Positions 1 through 10,357 of a stretch of 64,000 nt of DNA are shown piece by piece (positions within the stretch are counted from its first letter, which is position 1; each line of letters opens with the position of its first letter). Source of the DNA: Cyanophora paradoxa (Eukaryota; Glaucocystophyceae; Cyanophorales; Cyanophoraceae); assembly GCA_004431415.1 (NCBI GenBank), contig QPMI01000095.1:1-64000 (forward strand). Direction: 5' to 3'. Position numbers and translations under genes: made by a program. The notes under the pieces are model-generated. The model had not been told where the DNA came from. It made no database searches and saw only the letters and a list, made by a program, of their open reading frames with translations.

Positions 1-93
1 TTGCATTATCATCTGAATGTTTCTAGATTTGGTGGGTAATTGAAGCTCATGGCTTTTACTATATGGATTTATAAAATTCCTGATAAGTAAAAG

Positions 94-1618
94 ATGCCCT
101 CTCAAGTTTGTTTAAGTCTTTCTGGGGGGGTGCAAGGGGCATTATCATAACCAGGCTGCTAAAAGAAATCGAAAATCGAACTGGCAGGAGAATAATCGAT
201 CTTGTGGATCTTGTGAGTGGAACTTCCACTGGTGGGATCATTGCAATAGGTTGAATATAAGGCATCCTGATAACCAGGTGAACCTAAACTGACAGCAAAC
301 GATTTACACAATATTTACCTAACTCAACTGCCCTTGATTTTCGCAAATCCTCGAAATATAATCGAAAATGCCCTTTTTAATACAAAGTATGATGTGGGAC
401 CCTTGGAGACTGCAATCAATTCAGTTACTGGTGAATCACTAATACAGGATTCCCTAAAGGACATTGTGATACATCCTTTGATACTCAGAATATGAAACCA
501 ATATTTATCACAAATGACAACAATTACAACTTTATGCCTTGTAAGATTGCTGCTAGGGCTACTTCTGCTGCTCCTACATATTTCTCTCCTGTAAGCATTG
601 TTGATTTCAATCGGGGAGTATTGTCTGTCTCATTGATGGTGCCATTTCGGGAAACAATAATCCCAGTGTGTGGTTACAGCCATGCAAAAAGATTTACAGT
701 GATGATGATGATATTATAGTAATAAGTATCTCTTGTGGAGAGGTGGACCCACATTTAGAGTCTGATTATGTGGGTTATGCTTATGAGACTGTCAACAGCT
801 GGGCATTCTCTCATGGATTGCCTCAACAGATGGAAGCCCATTGATTAACATGCTCATGGCTGCAAGTGAGCTTTCTGCCCTTGATAAGATGGAGGAGTTG
901 TTACCCTACAACTATGATCAGGATTATGGGAGATACTATAGGCTATCAGTCCTCTTCCAAATCATATAGTAAGCTCTCTGATGACACTTCTAAATCCCAG
1001 ATATGCTAGCATTCACTGAAACATACATTGCAGCAAACAATGATATGATTAATAAGCTTTGCAGCCTTCTAGTAGCAAACTATGAACTAAAGAACCTACA
1101 AAGCTTACATCTCATCCACTCTCACAGAGTCACCTCCTTTAGATGCTAATTGTATCAGCTTGCAGATGATGCCTTTACTGCCTCATCCTCTGTGACAGGT
1201 AAAGAGCCTTTCATGGCAAGACCTTCAGCATTTGGCTGGAAGCTGGAGCCTATGCTCCTGAACAAATATGGAAACTCCACTGAATACCTTCAAGTGCTTT
1301 TCATATACTTTTGAACTCTCATCTGTGATGCCTATGATCAGGGAAACAAATGCTTTTATTTAAGACTTCAATGTGGCAACATCCACTGATGGGATCAACT
1401 GGTCTTTATTCGATCAGATGGGCAAAAAAATATATGTCTGTGAGAACATTAACAATGCTCACAACTCTGTGATTGGCTCTATTGATGGATTTCCTCTCAG
1501 CATCAAGGATGCTTTTTACATAGTTTCTCTCTCAGAATCAAATATATTCGCATTTATCCCTTTGTATGTGAATGCTCCCACAATGAGAGTTGATTTCACA
1601 GGTGCCTTTATTCGATAA
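94..1618 (+). pseudogene. Patatin-like phospholipase with C-terminal discoidin-like region, decayed
   Basis: Patatin-like acyl hydrolases cleave lipid acyl chains with a Ser-Asp dyad. Here the start at 94 is followed by a glycine-rich oxyanion loop (GGG-ARG, broken by a frameshift in a run of G), then the nucleophile motif GTSTGG near 225-242 and a downstream DGA motif near 634-642 for the catalytic Asp. The rest aligns with the better-preserved copy at 61500-62710, including the SISCGEV stretch and the last 100 residues, which resemble an F5/8-type C (discoidin) beta-sandwich (for example TSTDGINWSLF). Several frameshifts and stops break the gene. It lies upstream of the capsid genes, as in element C, which suggests a virion-associated or lysis-related lipase (inference). 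Confidence 0.75.
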
Positions 1619-1659
1619 ACTCCAACTGAAACGAATTGTCGATTCCATTCATATCAATC

Positions 1660-2446
1660 AGTTACCAAAGTAATCTTTAAACTCCACAGTGAGTTCCCTT
1701 ATCACAGTTTCTGTCATTATCTGAATGAATTCGGCATGCTCACCACTATGTAACATAGCCGCCTATATCTTTACTCAATTGCAGTCTAAGGATGCCCCTG
1801 TTATTGGTGCGATTCGGATTATATTGGTCTGCTGGCAAAGGGACAGCTCTTTAATATGCATGTACAGATACTGCTCAGCATTCATATCAGACATCTCCTG
1901 CTGTCAAATAATATTGCAAGGCTTGAGGAGAGTCTGGTCCTGAGAGGTATTCCCCTGCTGGGTGATCAGTGTAATAGGTTGCATCATACTTAAAAGTTCT
2001 CAGTCATAGGAATCCCACAGAGGATCTATAATAACATTGTGTATCAGTAGACTCACACCAAAGCTTCCTATTCTCTGTTTGCAATAAACAACTCATTTAC
2101 TGTAAAATCACTTTATAGTAGTTGGTTATAGAATCTAACCAAAAGCTACTGTTTGCCTGCATGGTTGAAGCTTGATAGTCAGCCCATAATATAAGGTGGT
2201 CCCAAAATGACCCTGTTAATGTAGCCATGGAGGGATACACTTTCTGTGTGATTTCATGTATGACCATCTTGGTAATTAAACTAACTGTTAATATCAGTCC
2301 ACACTTTATAGATACTGTTTGAACTCTGCATAGAGAACCTACATTCCTTGTCTCTCTACTGGAGTTGTGAATGACCCTGTAAGAGTTTCATTTGCCTTGG
2401 CTTCTATCCTGCATCAATATAACAAGTCGATTCATTTAATATATAA
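1660..2446 (-). pseudogene. Penton-like minor capsid protein, heavily decayed
   Basis: Reading the minus strand in pieces gives segments that line up in order with the intact minus-strand protein at 62702-63619. DMNAEQYLYMHIKEL corresponds to DMNSDQYLFLVCEEL there, and RLQLSKDIGGYV corresponds to RIQMSQDVGKFVY. An N-terminal RLVIL..DRS stretch corresponds to the R-L-x-F-DSRDR start typical of these proteins. Stops and frameshifts are frequent, so this is clearly a pseudogene. Position and orientation, between a plus-strand patatin and a plus-strand minor capsid gene, are the same as in element C, which supports the call independently of the weak sequence match. Confidence 0.6.
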
Positions 2447-2463
2447 ATATAGATAAAAGAAGA

Positions 2464-3397
2464 ATGCCTGTGATTACATCGAGGTTAGCTCATTAATACA
2501 ATCTCTGTGATGTCCCACATCAAGCTTTTGGCAAGACTCCCAGAGTTATGAGAATGTGAGGCTGTGAGACTGGTATCAGCGAATTTATAACAGCATCCTA
2601 TGGTGAGTGGTGAAACCAAAGTTGGAGATGTAACAATTGACAATTCATTTAGTATTTACTATTCTGAACAATATGCAGGAGCTGGAATTGAGGTATCCCA
2701 CAGTCGCCAGCTGAGGACTTGAACAGTGAAACAAATCATTATAAGTCGCAAAGCCCCATCCAAAGCCACCAACAACTGGTGAATGTTATTAATGAAAAGT
2801 TCGATTTAAAAAATCCTAAACCATCTCTTCGCTGCAAATGGGATGAGTCACTGAAACGAATAGTATTCCATTCCGAAAAAAGTTTACCTGGCTTTCTCAC
2901 TTGCTGTAAATCCAAACCTGCAAACAATTCAAAAGCTATTGAGTTCAGGTAGACTGCTTGGTCTTGATCCTGGAAGATATGGCAATTCCTCAATCCAATC
3001 ACAAGTTTATGATGCTCTCACTGATGGTATCTTTACTGGAACTCGATGAACGGTATTCTATCTTCATTTGAGCCTGAAAAGACAGGGACAGTGTTTGTTG
3101 TGAGAGTAAAGGAGCTGGGTGATCTGGTGCAATGTGGGGATGGTCTTCTGACTGGTTACTTTCACAAATAGTGGTCCCTGATAAAGACTATGGTGAGCAT
3201 GTTGTTTACAATTCAACAGAAGCTCATCCACTTTATAAATACTATAACAAAAGGTTGGATTATCCACTTTCTCGGTTGATATTGTTAATGCTGTAAATGA
3301 ACCAATTGATTTTGAGGGTCAACCTGTTCATCTGACCTTTGAAATTCGCTATGGTGATGAGCCAGCAGGAGACCCAGTTATGAATACTTTAAGATGA
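2464..3397 (+). pseudogene. Second minor capsid protein, decayed
   Basis: The start at 2464 (ATG CCT) and the segment near 2535-2580 (SYENVR, then VRLVSANLYNS after a frameshift) match the start of the intact partial gene at 63647, which reads YQDVK and then VRLVSAEIPNT. Later pieces (LVNVINEKF; LLGLDPGRYG; a final HLTFEIRYGDEPAG) have the layout of Polinton/NCLDV penton-type proteins, which end in a strand of the form L-x-F-E-I/L. At least three frameshifts and in-frame stops are present. It lies about 100 bp upstream of the major capsid gene, same strand, consistent with a late structural gene cluster. Confidence 0.6.
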
Positions 3398-3499
3398 GAA
3401 TGTCGCAGCTTCACCCTTCCTATCCAGTTATTACAAGCTTCGCATAAATTAAGGATCATTGGTAGATTTTTATGTTGCAGTATAATAAAAGAGAATATA

Positions 3500-4861
3500 A
3501 TGGATATCACTTCCACTCTTCAAAGACTTTCGCTGAAAGAAGCCCTAACAACCCCAGAGGAGGCGAAAGCCTTTTTCCTGGATAACTCCCTTATGCTTGG
3601 TCTCGAATCCAAGTCTAAGCCAGTTCTAGTTGTTGTGAATCCCAGCAATACTTTTGAGAATAATGTAGGAAATCGCATTTCCTTCAAGCTACCTCGCTAC
3701 AATTTCTGTGGAAAACTCGAACTTGCTTTCGACCTTCCAGCCATCACTTTTGCTGGTGAAGATCTAGTTCGCAATGGATACACTCGCCCAGTTGGTGCTT
3801 TAGTTCAGCGACTTGAAATTACCTATGGATCTTACACCTACCACATCCCTTCTGATTTCCTTGCTCATTTCCCCCTGGTCTATTATTCGGAGGATCAACT
3901 AGCTAAAAAGAAACGCTCAATGGGCATGGTTCATGGTATCCCTGCTCATGGAACCAACCGACTTGGTGGCTCATTTTTCGTTGAGATCCCAGTGCCTTGG
4001 CTAAATCACTATCTTCCCTTGGTGCTTTATCTGGTGAAATGGTTGTTACTGTTTGGTTTAAGGATGCTGGAAAGGGTTATGTTGAAACTTCCTATGGTGG
4101 TCGCTCTCTCCCTGTTGTTGTGGACAGCTGCTGATAAGACAGAAGATGATGGTCTTGGTGATACTGCTAATGCTACACTTGCCATGTTGTCAAACATCAC
4201 CACTTTCAGTCTTGGTGCAACAACCCCTGCTATTTCAATTACTTCTCCTCGCCTTTACATGCATGCTATTAATGTTTCTGATGAGCTTTTCGCTACTGTA
4301 ATTGAAAAAGTAAAGACAACTGGCATGGCTATTCCCTCCCTTGATATTGGATTTGTAGATGCCATTGCTTTTGCTGCCAAGGGCAATGCCCAGCCCAATC
4401 GAATTAATCTTTCTCAAATCTCAGGTCTTGTCTATGCTCTGCTTGTTTCAGTTCGTGATTATGAGACTGTTGACAAATCCAATGGCTCCCACAGTGTTCT
4501 TAAGACCTATGCCAACTCCAAAGAGATAACATTCACAACTGAAATAAATGGACAGCGACTTTTTGCCACTGAGCCAATTTCTCTACTCAAAGGAGCTGAG
4601 CTAATTGCTGATGCCTTCAAATGCTCTAACATGGATAAGGTTGCAGATAAATATGTCCTTTCAGGACTCCCATTCTGCCTTGATGGAGAAAAGGCAATTC
4701 GAAATATTGCTCAAAGTGGATTTGTAGACCTGACTAATTCCTCATCTTCATTCCTCACACTCTACATGCCCACAGATAAGACAATCAATGTTCAAGTTCG
4801 CGCTCTCATGCATTCGTTCATAATTGTAGACAAAGATGGATTACGTCGTATAAATTTGTAG
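3500..4861 (+). CDS. Major capsid protein (double-jelly-roll type), with a locally shifted frame
   Basis: The 453-residue reading frame aligns along most of its length with the element B capsid gene at 44112-45337. Shared features are FKDAG versus FRDAG, SGLVYALLVSVRD versus SGLVHSILMTVRE, and NSSSSFLTLYM versus NSSSSYMDLTV, followed by VQV-x-ALMHS versus VQVDIYALRH. Length and order fit Polinton-type double-jelly-roll capsid proteins, which build the icosahedral shell. Between about 4015 and 4125 the conserved residues (GALSGEMVV...FKDAGKGYV) lie in a neighbouring frame, so two compensating single-base changes keep the frame open while about 37 residues are read out of register. The upstream sequence contains GCAGTATAATAAAA, which also precedes an element C gene start. 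Confidence 0.8.
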   Translation: MDITSTLQRLSLKEALTTPEEAKAFFLDNSLMLGLESKSKPVLVVVNPSNTFENNVGNRISFKLPRYNFCGKLELAFDLPAITFAGEDLVRNGYTRPVGALVQRLEITYGSYTYHIPSDFLAHFPLVYYSEDQLAKKKRSMGMVHGIPAHGTNRLGGSFFVEIPVPWLNHYLPLVLYLVKWLLLFGLRMLERVMLKLPMVVALSLLLWTAADKTEDDGLGDTANATLAMLSNITTFSLGATTPAISITSPRLYMHAINVSDELFATVIEKVKTTGMAIPSLDIGFVDAIAFAAKGNAQPNRINLSQISGLVYALLVSVRDYETVDKSNGSHSVLKTYANSKEITFTTEINGQRLFATEPISLLKGAELIADAFKCSNMDKVADKYVLSGLPFCLDGEKAIRNIAQSGFVDLTNSSSSFLTLYMPTDKTINVQVRALMHSFIIVDKDGLRRINL

Positions 4862-4926
4862 ATTGTTACGATTTTCAGTCTCCCTGCATTATTTTTATCT
4901 GTCTTTATGTAGAAAGATATACAACA

Positions 4927-5706
4927 ATGAATGATCTGGAAGAATTTAATGCTGGTGAAATGATAGAACCACCATTTCGTGTATTGGCAATCGGGAAATC
5001 AGCCACTGGTAAATCAGAAGCTGTAAAGTATTGGTTAAAGCAGTTACATGATGCCAAAAAGATTGATGTTGTTTTAGTTGTGAGTGGAACCAGCTTCATC
5101 ATTTCTGGGATAAGTGGCAACACTGCAACTGGGAAAATGGGATGCCCCTTACATTGCTAAATTGCTAGATGAGAGGCAAGAGAAAATAGAAAAGGGTGAG
5201 CCTGTTAACCAGTTATGTGTAGTTTTAGATGATTTAATCGATAATGAGATAGTCGATCTCACAAGGGATAAAATAATCGGATCTCTGTATTCCAGAGGTC
5301 GCCATTCGAAAATATCCATTATCTGCATCACACAAAAGCTAAGGAAAGTCTCGTCGACTATTCGAGTTATTCTGACTATGCTATGTTTCTCAGTGCTGCT
5401 AATCGCAAAGAACTTGAAGCCATAGAGGAAGAATACAATATAATGCGAAATAAAGAGGATTTCTACAAGATGTTTGAAGAGTATGTTCACTCCTATCAAT
5501 ATATCATTTGGTCCTCTGCAAACTACTCAGTTAAATACTATGTAGATAAAGCTGAGCTTGTGAAAGATTTCCCATTTCCTCGCTTCCACAGGAAGCCAAA
5601 AAAGAAAGAGGATGAACTGAAACCACCAGAAAAAGAGGAAGCCCCCAAAGAAGTGAAAAGCCAAGTCCATAGCAATAAATTGATGCGATATAAACGCGGT
5701 TTATAA
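4927..5706 (+). pseudogene. A32-like genome-packaging ATPase, frameshifted
   Basis: FtsK/HerA-superfamily packaging ATPases pump viral DNA into preformed capsids. The Walker A motif GKSATGKS lies at residues 23-30, Walker B is LCVVLDD, and the following SRGRHSKISIICITQ matches the region after Walker B in the element B homologue (SGRHYSISVIFNVQ). The gene is broken by two frameshifts, near 5100-5130 and near 5385-5400; the three pieces together are about the length of the 252-residue B protein plus a basic, proline-rich C-terminal tail. It follows the capsid gene by 65 bp on the same strand, the usual capsid-ATPase pairing. Confidence 0.8.
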
Positions 5707-5734
5707 AATTATCTCTCATTCTAATAAAGATACA

Positions 5735-6421
5735 ATGCCTCCCAAACGAAAGATAGGGATTCCAGCTGGGGCTGTTGGCTATTCAGGTGGTGGAAACAAT
5801 GGATCCATTAACACTGAACCACTAAAATTCAATGGTATGAATGAGGTGAAGCCCTCACAACAAGAAGAGGACCCTCTTAATGCTGCCTATGAGGAATCAG
5901 TCGATGACAAAGCCCCACAGGCTTCAACCAGTGACCAACTCAACATTTCACCAGAAGCCTCAAAAATGAAAGCTGTTGCTGAGGGTGCCAGGCGAATTAT
6001 TGGTGCTGCTGATGATAAAGGTTTAGGCTTGCAAGATCTGTCATTGGCTCGCAAAGGTGAAGGTCTTAGTAAGGAATCAGACAAGGTTATTCAGTCTATG
6101 GCTGGTGAAGTCACATATAAGACTGCTCCCACTCAAAATATTCATCGAATTCCCAAGGCTCAATGGGATGAGATGACTGCTAAACTCAAAGATCTGGAAG
6201 CCAAATCAAGTGCCTTGGAGCAGTATGTTACTGAGAAGAAAGAGAGATCCAAGCTAAAGGAGATGCTTCGAAAGGAAGTTTATAAAATGGGCATTACTGG
6301 TGTCCCAGATAAACAGTTTATTGCTAAGAAAGAGAACCAAATTGATGAGCAGGCAGTAGATGAAATGAAAACAAAGACCAGAAGGGAACCATTGAACCTG
6401 GTGCCACCAAAGCTGAAGTAG
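5735..6421 (+). CDS. Unrecognised 228-aa protein, probable virion component
   Basis: I do not recognise a family. The protein is hydrophilic. It starts MPPKRKIGIPAG, has a Gly/Asn/Gln-rich first third, then a heptad-rich, charged segment at about residues 140-190 (KLKDLEAKSSALEQYVTEKK) that looks like a coiled coil, and a lysine-rich tail. It is uninterrupted, unlike its neighbours, and lies 30 bp after the ATPase on the same strand. Element B has a 248-aa lysine-rich protein near its capsid block (46326-47072) with no obvious sequence match. A structural or scaffold role is inferred from context only. Confidence 0.55.
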   Translation: MPPKRKIGIPAGAVGYSGGGNNGSINTEPLKFNGMNEVKPSQQEEDPLNAAYEESVDDKAPQASTSDQLNISPEASKMKAVAEGARRIIGAADDKGLGLQDLSLARKGEGLSKESDKVIQSMAGEVTYKTAPTQNIHRIPKAQWDEMTAKLKDLEAKSSALEQYVTEKKERSKLKEMLRKEVYKMGITGVPDKQFIAKKENQIDEQAVDEMKTKTRREPLNLVPPKLK

Positions 6422-6489
6422 AAAAGGGAGTAGCCCAACAGTATATAAAAGACGAGTTTGGCTTTAATTTTCTCTGTTTTATTAGAGAC

Positions 6490-6762
6490 ATGGATATAAT
6501 ACGAAAGTTTATTGAGATGCTCAGTCTGCATGTGGTGAGCAATTGCCACAGTGGATGCTGTGACACAACAATAGAGTTTGAGATGTCAGATACTGAGGAT
6601 AATGTATCTGAGGCAAGAGAGAGAAGGAGATCAACAGTTTCAGTGGAGTCAATGCCAGCAGACCCCACAGAGTATACATATGAGCAACAGGAGTATCCAA
6701 GGAGAAGTTCTCTGCCAGCAGAAAACGTTTTCTCTGGGAATATAAATGGAGGACAATATTAG
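6490..6762 (+). CDS. Small unrecognised acidic/Ser-rich protein
   Basis: This is a 90-residue open frame beginning MDIIRKFIEML, with a short hydrophobic N-terminal stretch, a Cys pair (SGCC) near residue 23 and a Ser/Glu/Arg-rich remainder. It overlaps the next gene by 17 bp in another frame, a typical compact viral arrangement, and continues the plus-strand run of structural-region genes. No function can be assigned. Confidence 0.4.
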   Translation: MDIIRKFIEMLSLHVVSNCHSGCCDTTIEFEMSDTEDNVSEARERRRSTVSVESMPADPTEYTYEQQEYPRRSSLPAENVFSGNINGGQY

Positions 6763-7144
6763 TTTAATCGAGTTTACCAGTGATGAACCTGTTACTGAGG
6801 GTTCTATTAGACACATTCTAGCAATGCAGAAACGATATAGAGAGGACCCAGCATATAGAGAGTATAAAAAGCAGCAAGCCCTGGCATCCTATTATCGCAG
6901 AAAAGCCCAAAAAGAGGAGCAGAGACCAAGAGGGAGACCGATTAAATATTATTTGCCTACTGAAAGTAGCAATGGACCCCAGGTCTATAAGATAATTGAG
7001 AAAAAGCGGTCTCAGTATGCCACTGAGGCAGCTATAAAAATATATACAAAGGAATTGGCTTATACTTGCAATCAAGTCACAGATAAGTTTTGTAAATATG
7101 CTTTTGTTGTTTTTTGTTTGCATTCTCAGACACTGAAACAGTAA
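6746..7144 (+). CDS. Small basic protein with AT-hook-like RPRGRP motif
   Basis: This 132-residue frame starts inside the end of the previous gene. Residues 27-55 are basic and Tyr-rich (MQKRYREDPAYREYKK), followed by RPRGRPIKYYLP, which resembles an AT-hook (core GRP) for minor-groove DNA binding. The pattern of a basic helix followed by RGR-P/K-x-KY also occurs in the 84-85-aa proteins at 10047 and 47424, so it may be a distant relative of that family. The last 35 residues are less convincing and the true end may be earlier. Confidence 0.45.
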   Translation: MEDNISLIEFTSDEPVTEGSIRHILAMQKRYREDPAYREYKKQQALASYYRRKAQKEEQRPRGRPIKYYLPTESSNGPQVYKIIEKKRSQYATEAAIKIYTKELAYTCNQVTDKFCKYAFVVFCLHSQTLKQ

Positions 7145-7200
7145 TGTGAATGTTTACTGATCTATTTCTCTTTGTTTAGCTGCATACATATTGTAACCTA

Positions 7201-7401
7201 TCAATCTCTGTGACATTTCGATATATGCCCTATATCTCCATGCTTTATGCATTTATCTAACTCAGTCATGGTCATCTCATCAAGAGTCTTTGCCATTTTG
7301 TCTTCACTATACACAATCAAGTAAGCCTTAAGTATTCTTGTCAAATTTTGGTCATTTTCGATAGGTGTGACAGGTGTGACAGGTGTGACAGGTCTATCCA
7401 T
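7201..7401 (-). CDS. Possible 66-aa small protein overlapping a hairpin repeat
   Basis: This minus-strand frame starts inside the 9-bp tandem/hairpin repeat, which is read as repeated VTP, and continues into a plausible acidic segment (TLDEMTMTELDKCIKHGD). It sits between two convergent genes. There is no homologue elsewhere in the window. It may be fortuitous. Confidence 0.25.
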   Translation of the reverse strand: MDRPVTPVTPVTPIENDQNLTRILKAYLIVYSEDKMAKTLDEMTMTELDKCIKHGDIGHISKCHRD

Positions 7402-7466
7402 CGATTTTGAAAATCAACTTTTCACCAGGGCTTTCCTTGGGATGGACCTGTCACACCTGTCACACA
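7372..7466. repeat. Hairpin repeat copy 1 (GTGTGACAGG family)
   Basis: The left arm has tandem GTGTGACAG units and ends GGTCTATCC. After about 30-45 bases the inverted arm follows as GGATGGACCTGTCACACC, giving a long near-perfect stem. The flank CAAACCATTTTCAGTAAG extends the similarity to the copies at 16921 and 17118 but in inverted orientation. It lies between convergent genes, so it could act as a bidirectional terminator; the same unit also occurs twice in the terminal non-coding region. Confidence 0.85.
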
Positions 7467-7524
7467 AACCATTTTCAGTAAGGCTATAAAAATATATGTA
7501 AATCTCAATCATTAATCGTTTTCT

Positions 7525-9833
7525 TTAATATTCGGCATCATCTTCATTGTCTTCCTGAACCCTTGTTATCTTTCGAATCCCAATATATCCTCTGGCAAGA
7601 ATACCATTAACTCGTTTTCTTTCTGATTTAACATTGAAGATCTCCCTTACTCTTTCATAACAGATACACATTCAACTTTATCATCAACACTTTTGTATGA
7701 TTTGTAAATGATATCACTGGAAACAAAGTCGTTAGCATTATGTGTAACCTCGAAATTATCTCGAAGCCATTCACCAATCTTATCATTTTCAGCTATAAAG
7801 TTAATTCCCTGTTCAATAATCGATTGAGGGGACTTCTTAAGATCTCTTCAACCTCTTTGTTCTTCCACATATCCAGTAATATCTTCATGTGAGCCATCTT
7901 ATACTCATCATCATTGTGTAGAAGTGTGAACAGAGTTGGGTCAGCTTTCTTTTGACCAGCTTCTGGCTTCTCTCTGAATATATTATTGAATCTCTGATAG
8001 GAAAGTCTTCTTTGAATTGCAAAGTCTGGTTTATTTATAGTCAAATTGTCATTAGTTGTAATGTAGACCTGAAACATTGGGTAAGGATAACTGGGTCTTT
8101 GAACAAGGCTCTCACAGTCATTTCATTTCCACCTGTGACCTCCTTAATCTTGGAGATCTGCAGTTTATCACCATCTTCAGCCTCATTACTGAATACAAGT
8201 CGCTTTCCAAGGAGTTTGGCAAGTTCAGGAGTAGCCTCTGATGAGTTCTTTTTAGGCTTAGTCCAATAGGATATTTCGAGAGGGCTGTAATAGCGACCAG
8301 ATATCTGTTTGCAGTATTCCTGAACAAGTGATTTACCATTAGCACCAGCACCAGTCCACATATAGAACTTCTGGGATTTAGTTGATCCACTAAGGGCAAT
8401 TGCAATGGATGCCAGAAGATACTTTCGCTCTGCTGGATCATCCACAATCTCTTTATAAATCTGATTGAGATGCTCTATTTTCTTGGGTCTACATTTTCAG
8501 TATAGTCATAACCACAGTCTTGCTCACCATATCTTCCAGTTTACCCTTTCTGAAAGTCATAGTGGTCAGATCAAATACACCATTTTCGAATCCAATCACA
8601 TATGGAACTGTGTCAATCTTCTCAAAGAATTCATCATCATTCAGCAGTGGGACCAAGTCAGTCAGAAGGATTTGCGAAATCCTGATTGTTTAAGATTTTT
8701 GGCAATGGTCATCAATGTTTGGATCTTTCTTCGAAAGCTGCTTTGTTTTCCTCATCCTTTAAAGCTCTTTGACTATATGCACAGCCCTTCCAAGTATTGG
8801 GGACAACAAGACGGCTTATATCTAGGTAAATCTTTAGGTTTGTGTCATCATGCTCCCAAATCCCAGTATCAGTATTGAGTTTGAACCATGACTTTTTGGA
8901 GTATCTCCATGTATGTTTAAGAACCTCTTGCATACTAAACTCACATCATAATGAGCGCCACCAGAACCAGCGGATTTATCTATAAGATTGAAGATATCAG
9001 ATTGCATTCCAATGCAGATGAATCGTTTTTTGCAATTTCCACTGTAGCTTGACACAATGTATTTGTTATCATCTCCTTTAGCTTTCATAACATACCAGTT
9101 ATTCGATTCATGTGAACCATTGCAGCATGGGCAATTGAGTCCCTTGTTAGCAGCATCAAAGTTAAAGCCAAGTTCAGTTTTAGAGATTATATTGGATGCA
9201 TAAATCCATATCCACCAGCTCTTTGATAATATTATTTTCCAGTTCATCATATGAGGTAGCATTAGCAGTATACTCACTCTTATAGATGTAGTTATCTATT
9301 ATCCACTTTTTGAAGTCATCAGTAGGCTCATTGAAATCACAGGTATCATCCCATGGGAGATTACCCAAGACTTGTTGACACTGGGACACACATTGATCAA
9401 TCCAGAAGTTCCAGTTCCAGTGATTGTTTCAGGTCAACCTTTTCAAGCCTTTAAAGCCTGGAGCCTTATCGGTGATTTTGAGTTTAGTGAACTCCTCAGG
9501 TCGTTTAAAGTAGACATGATAGCCTTTTTAGTTTTTGCCATGGGCTGATTGGCATCAAAGTCATCAGGAAACATATCCCGGAATTTCTCAAAGTTCTCCT
9601 CATCATCAAAGTCAATAACCATCATGTTGTCTGAGAGCAGAATGCCCAAGATACATACTGATTAGTTGCCAGCGCTTCCTCATACTTTTCCCAGGACCAA
9701 GCACCTCCCTTATGCTTGAAAACAGGGTCTTTGCTGTCAGGTTTCACTGGGATAATCATGTTTTGGCTAGATCCTCATCAGATCTGAGCCAGTTAGCGAG
9801 CGATTTGAGCGATTTAGTCTGTTTGGCGTTCAT
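7525..9833 (-). pseudogene. Primase-helicase (AEP-type primase plus D5-like SF3 helicase), multiply frameshifted
   Basis: Reading from 9833 (MNAKQTK) on the minus strand, the first part gives IIPVKPDSKDPVFKHKGGAW, then VIDFDDEENF (acidic D-x-D site) and KKGYHVYFKRP (the conserved His), a pattern of archaeo-eukaryotic primases. A zinc-binding segment follows (CPCCNGSHESNNWYV, near 9110-9140). The helicase part has Walker A GAGANGKS near 8340-8365, then RLVFSNEAEDGDKLQ and TGGNEMTVR, and FQVYITTND (sensor-like Asn), the typical order of poxvirus D5/virophage SF3 helicases. The end is at 7525. At least six frameshifts split it. It would open the replication origin and prime DNA; with PolB and integrase it forms a mavirus-like replication set. 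Confidence 0.75.
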
Positions 9834-9837
9834 TTTC

Positions 9838-9890
9838 AGCGATTGGGGGTCCCTTTTATATATATAGAAGATTTTTCTTTAAGTAGTTTT
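9838..9890 (-). promoter_or_regulatory. Promoter-like motif upstream of primase-helicase
   Basis: On the minus strand, ACTTAAAGAAAAATCTTC is followed by TATATATATAAAAGG and then the start codon about 20 bases further on. The same two-part motif (CTTAAAGA, about 10 bases, TATATAT) is found upstream of the genes starting at 10301, 11172 and 47424, and in variant form upstream of 47911. Confidence 0.6.
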
Positions 9891-10046
9891 GGGTCCCCCA
9901 ATCATTTTTTGTTGGAAATCGAGAAAGTATCCCTACGAAATATTTCCACACGACTTATCGAGTGGTTTAGATACAAAAAGGATGAATGGGTATTTCAGCG
10001 AATAAACAGCATATCCCCAGCCTAGTAATATGCTGGGAAAAATAAT

Positions 10047-10301
10047 TTAGACATGTTTCAATTTTCTCCCTCTATTTGAGTAAGGGACATCATACAAATA
10101 CTTGACAAAGCAGACTGCATTGGCTGCATACTTTCGCTGACATGAACTTGCTATTTTCATTGCTCTATAGGTATCATCGGTTTGATATAGATCTCTAAGC
10201 TGTGTGGCTATTTTTTCGTTAAACTTTTTGATTTGAGCCTTACCTTTTTCAGTTTGCTGGTATCTCTTCATAGCTCTCTTCTGGGCTTCACTGAGTGGCA
10301 T
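10047..10301 (-). CDS. Small conserved basic protein (84 aa), family shared by elements A and B
   Basis: The protein starts MPLSEAQKRAMKRYQQTEKG and ends VPYSNRGRKLKHV. It is closely similar to the 85-aa protein at 47424-47681, especially in the start (SEAQKRA), YRAM, and the last 25 residues (NAVCFVKYLY-x-VPYSNRGRK). The basic helix-rich composition and terminal RGRK suggest DNA binding. It is intact in both elements and each copy sits just outside the polymerase gene with the same promoter-like motif, so it is probably an early replication or regulatory protein. I cannot name the family. Confidence 0.65.
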   Translation of the reverse strand: MPLSEAQKRAMKRYQQTEKGKAQIKKFNEKIATQLRDLYQTDDTYRAMKIASSCQRKYAANAVCFVKYLYDVPYSNRGRKLKHV

Positions 10302-10350
10302 TTTTCCTCTGTCTCTCTTAATATATATAGAGAATTCTTTAAATCATTTT
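10302..10350 (-). promoter_or_regulatory. Promoter-like motif upstream of the 84-aa gene
   Basis: The minus-strand sequence TTTAAAGAATTCTCTATATATATTAAG lies about 20 bases before the start codon at 10301. It is the second copy of the CTTAAAGA plus TATA-type motif in element A. Confidence 0.55.
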
Positions 10351-10357
10351 TTGTTCT

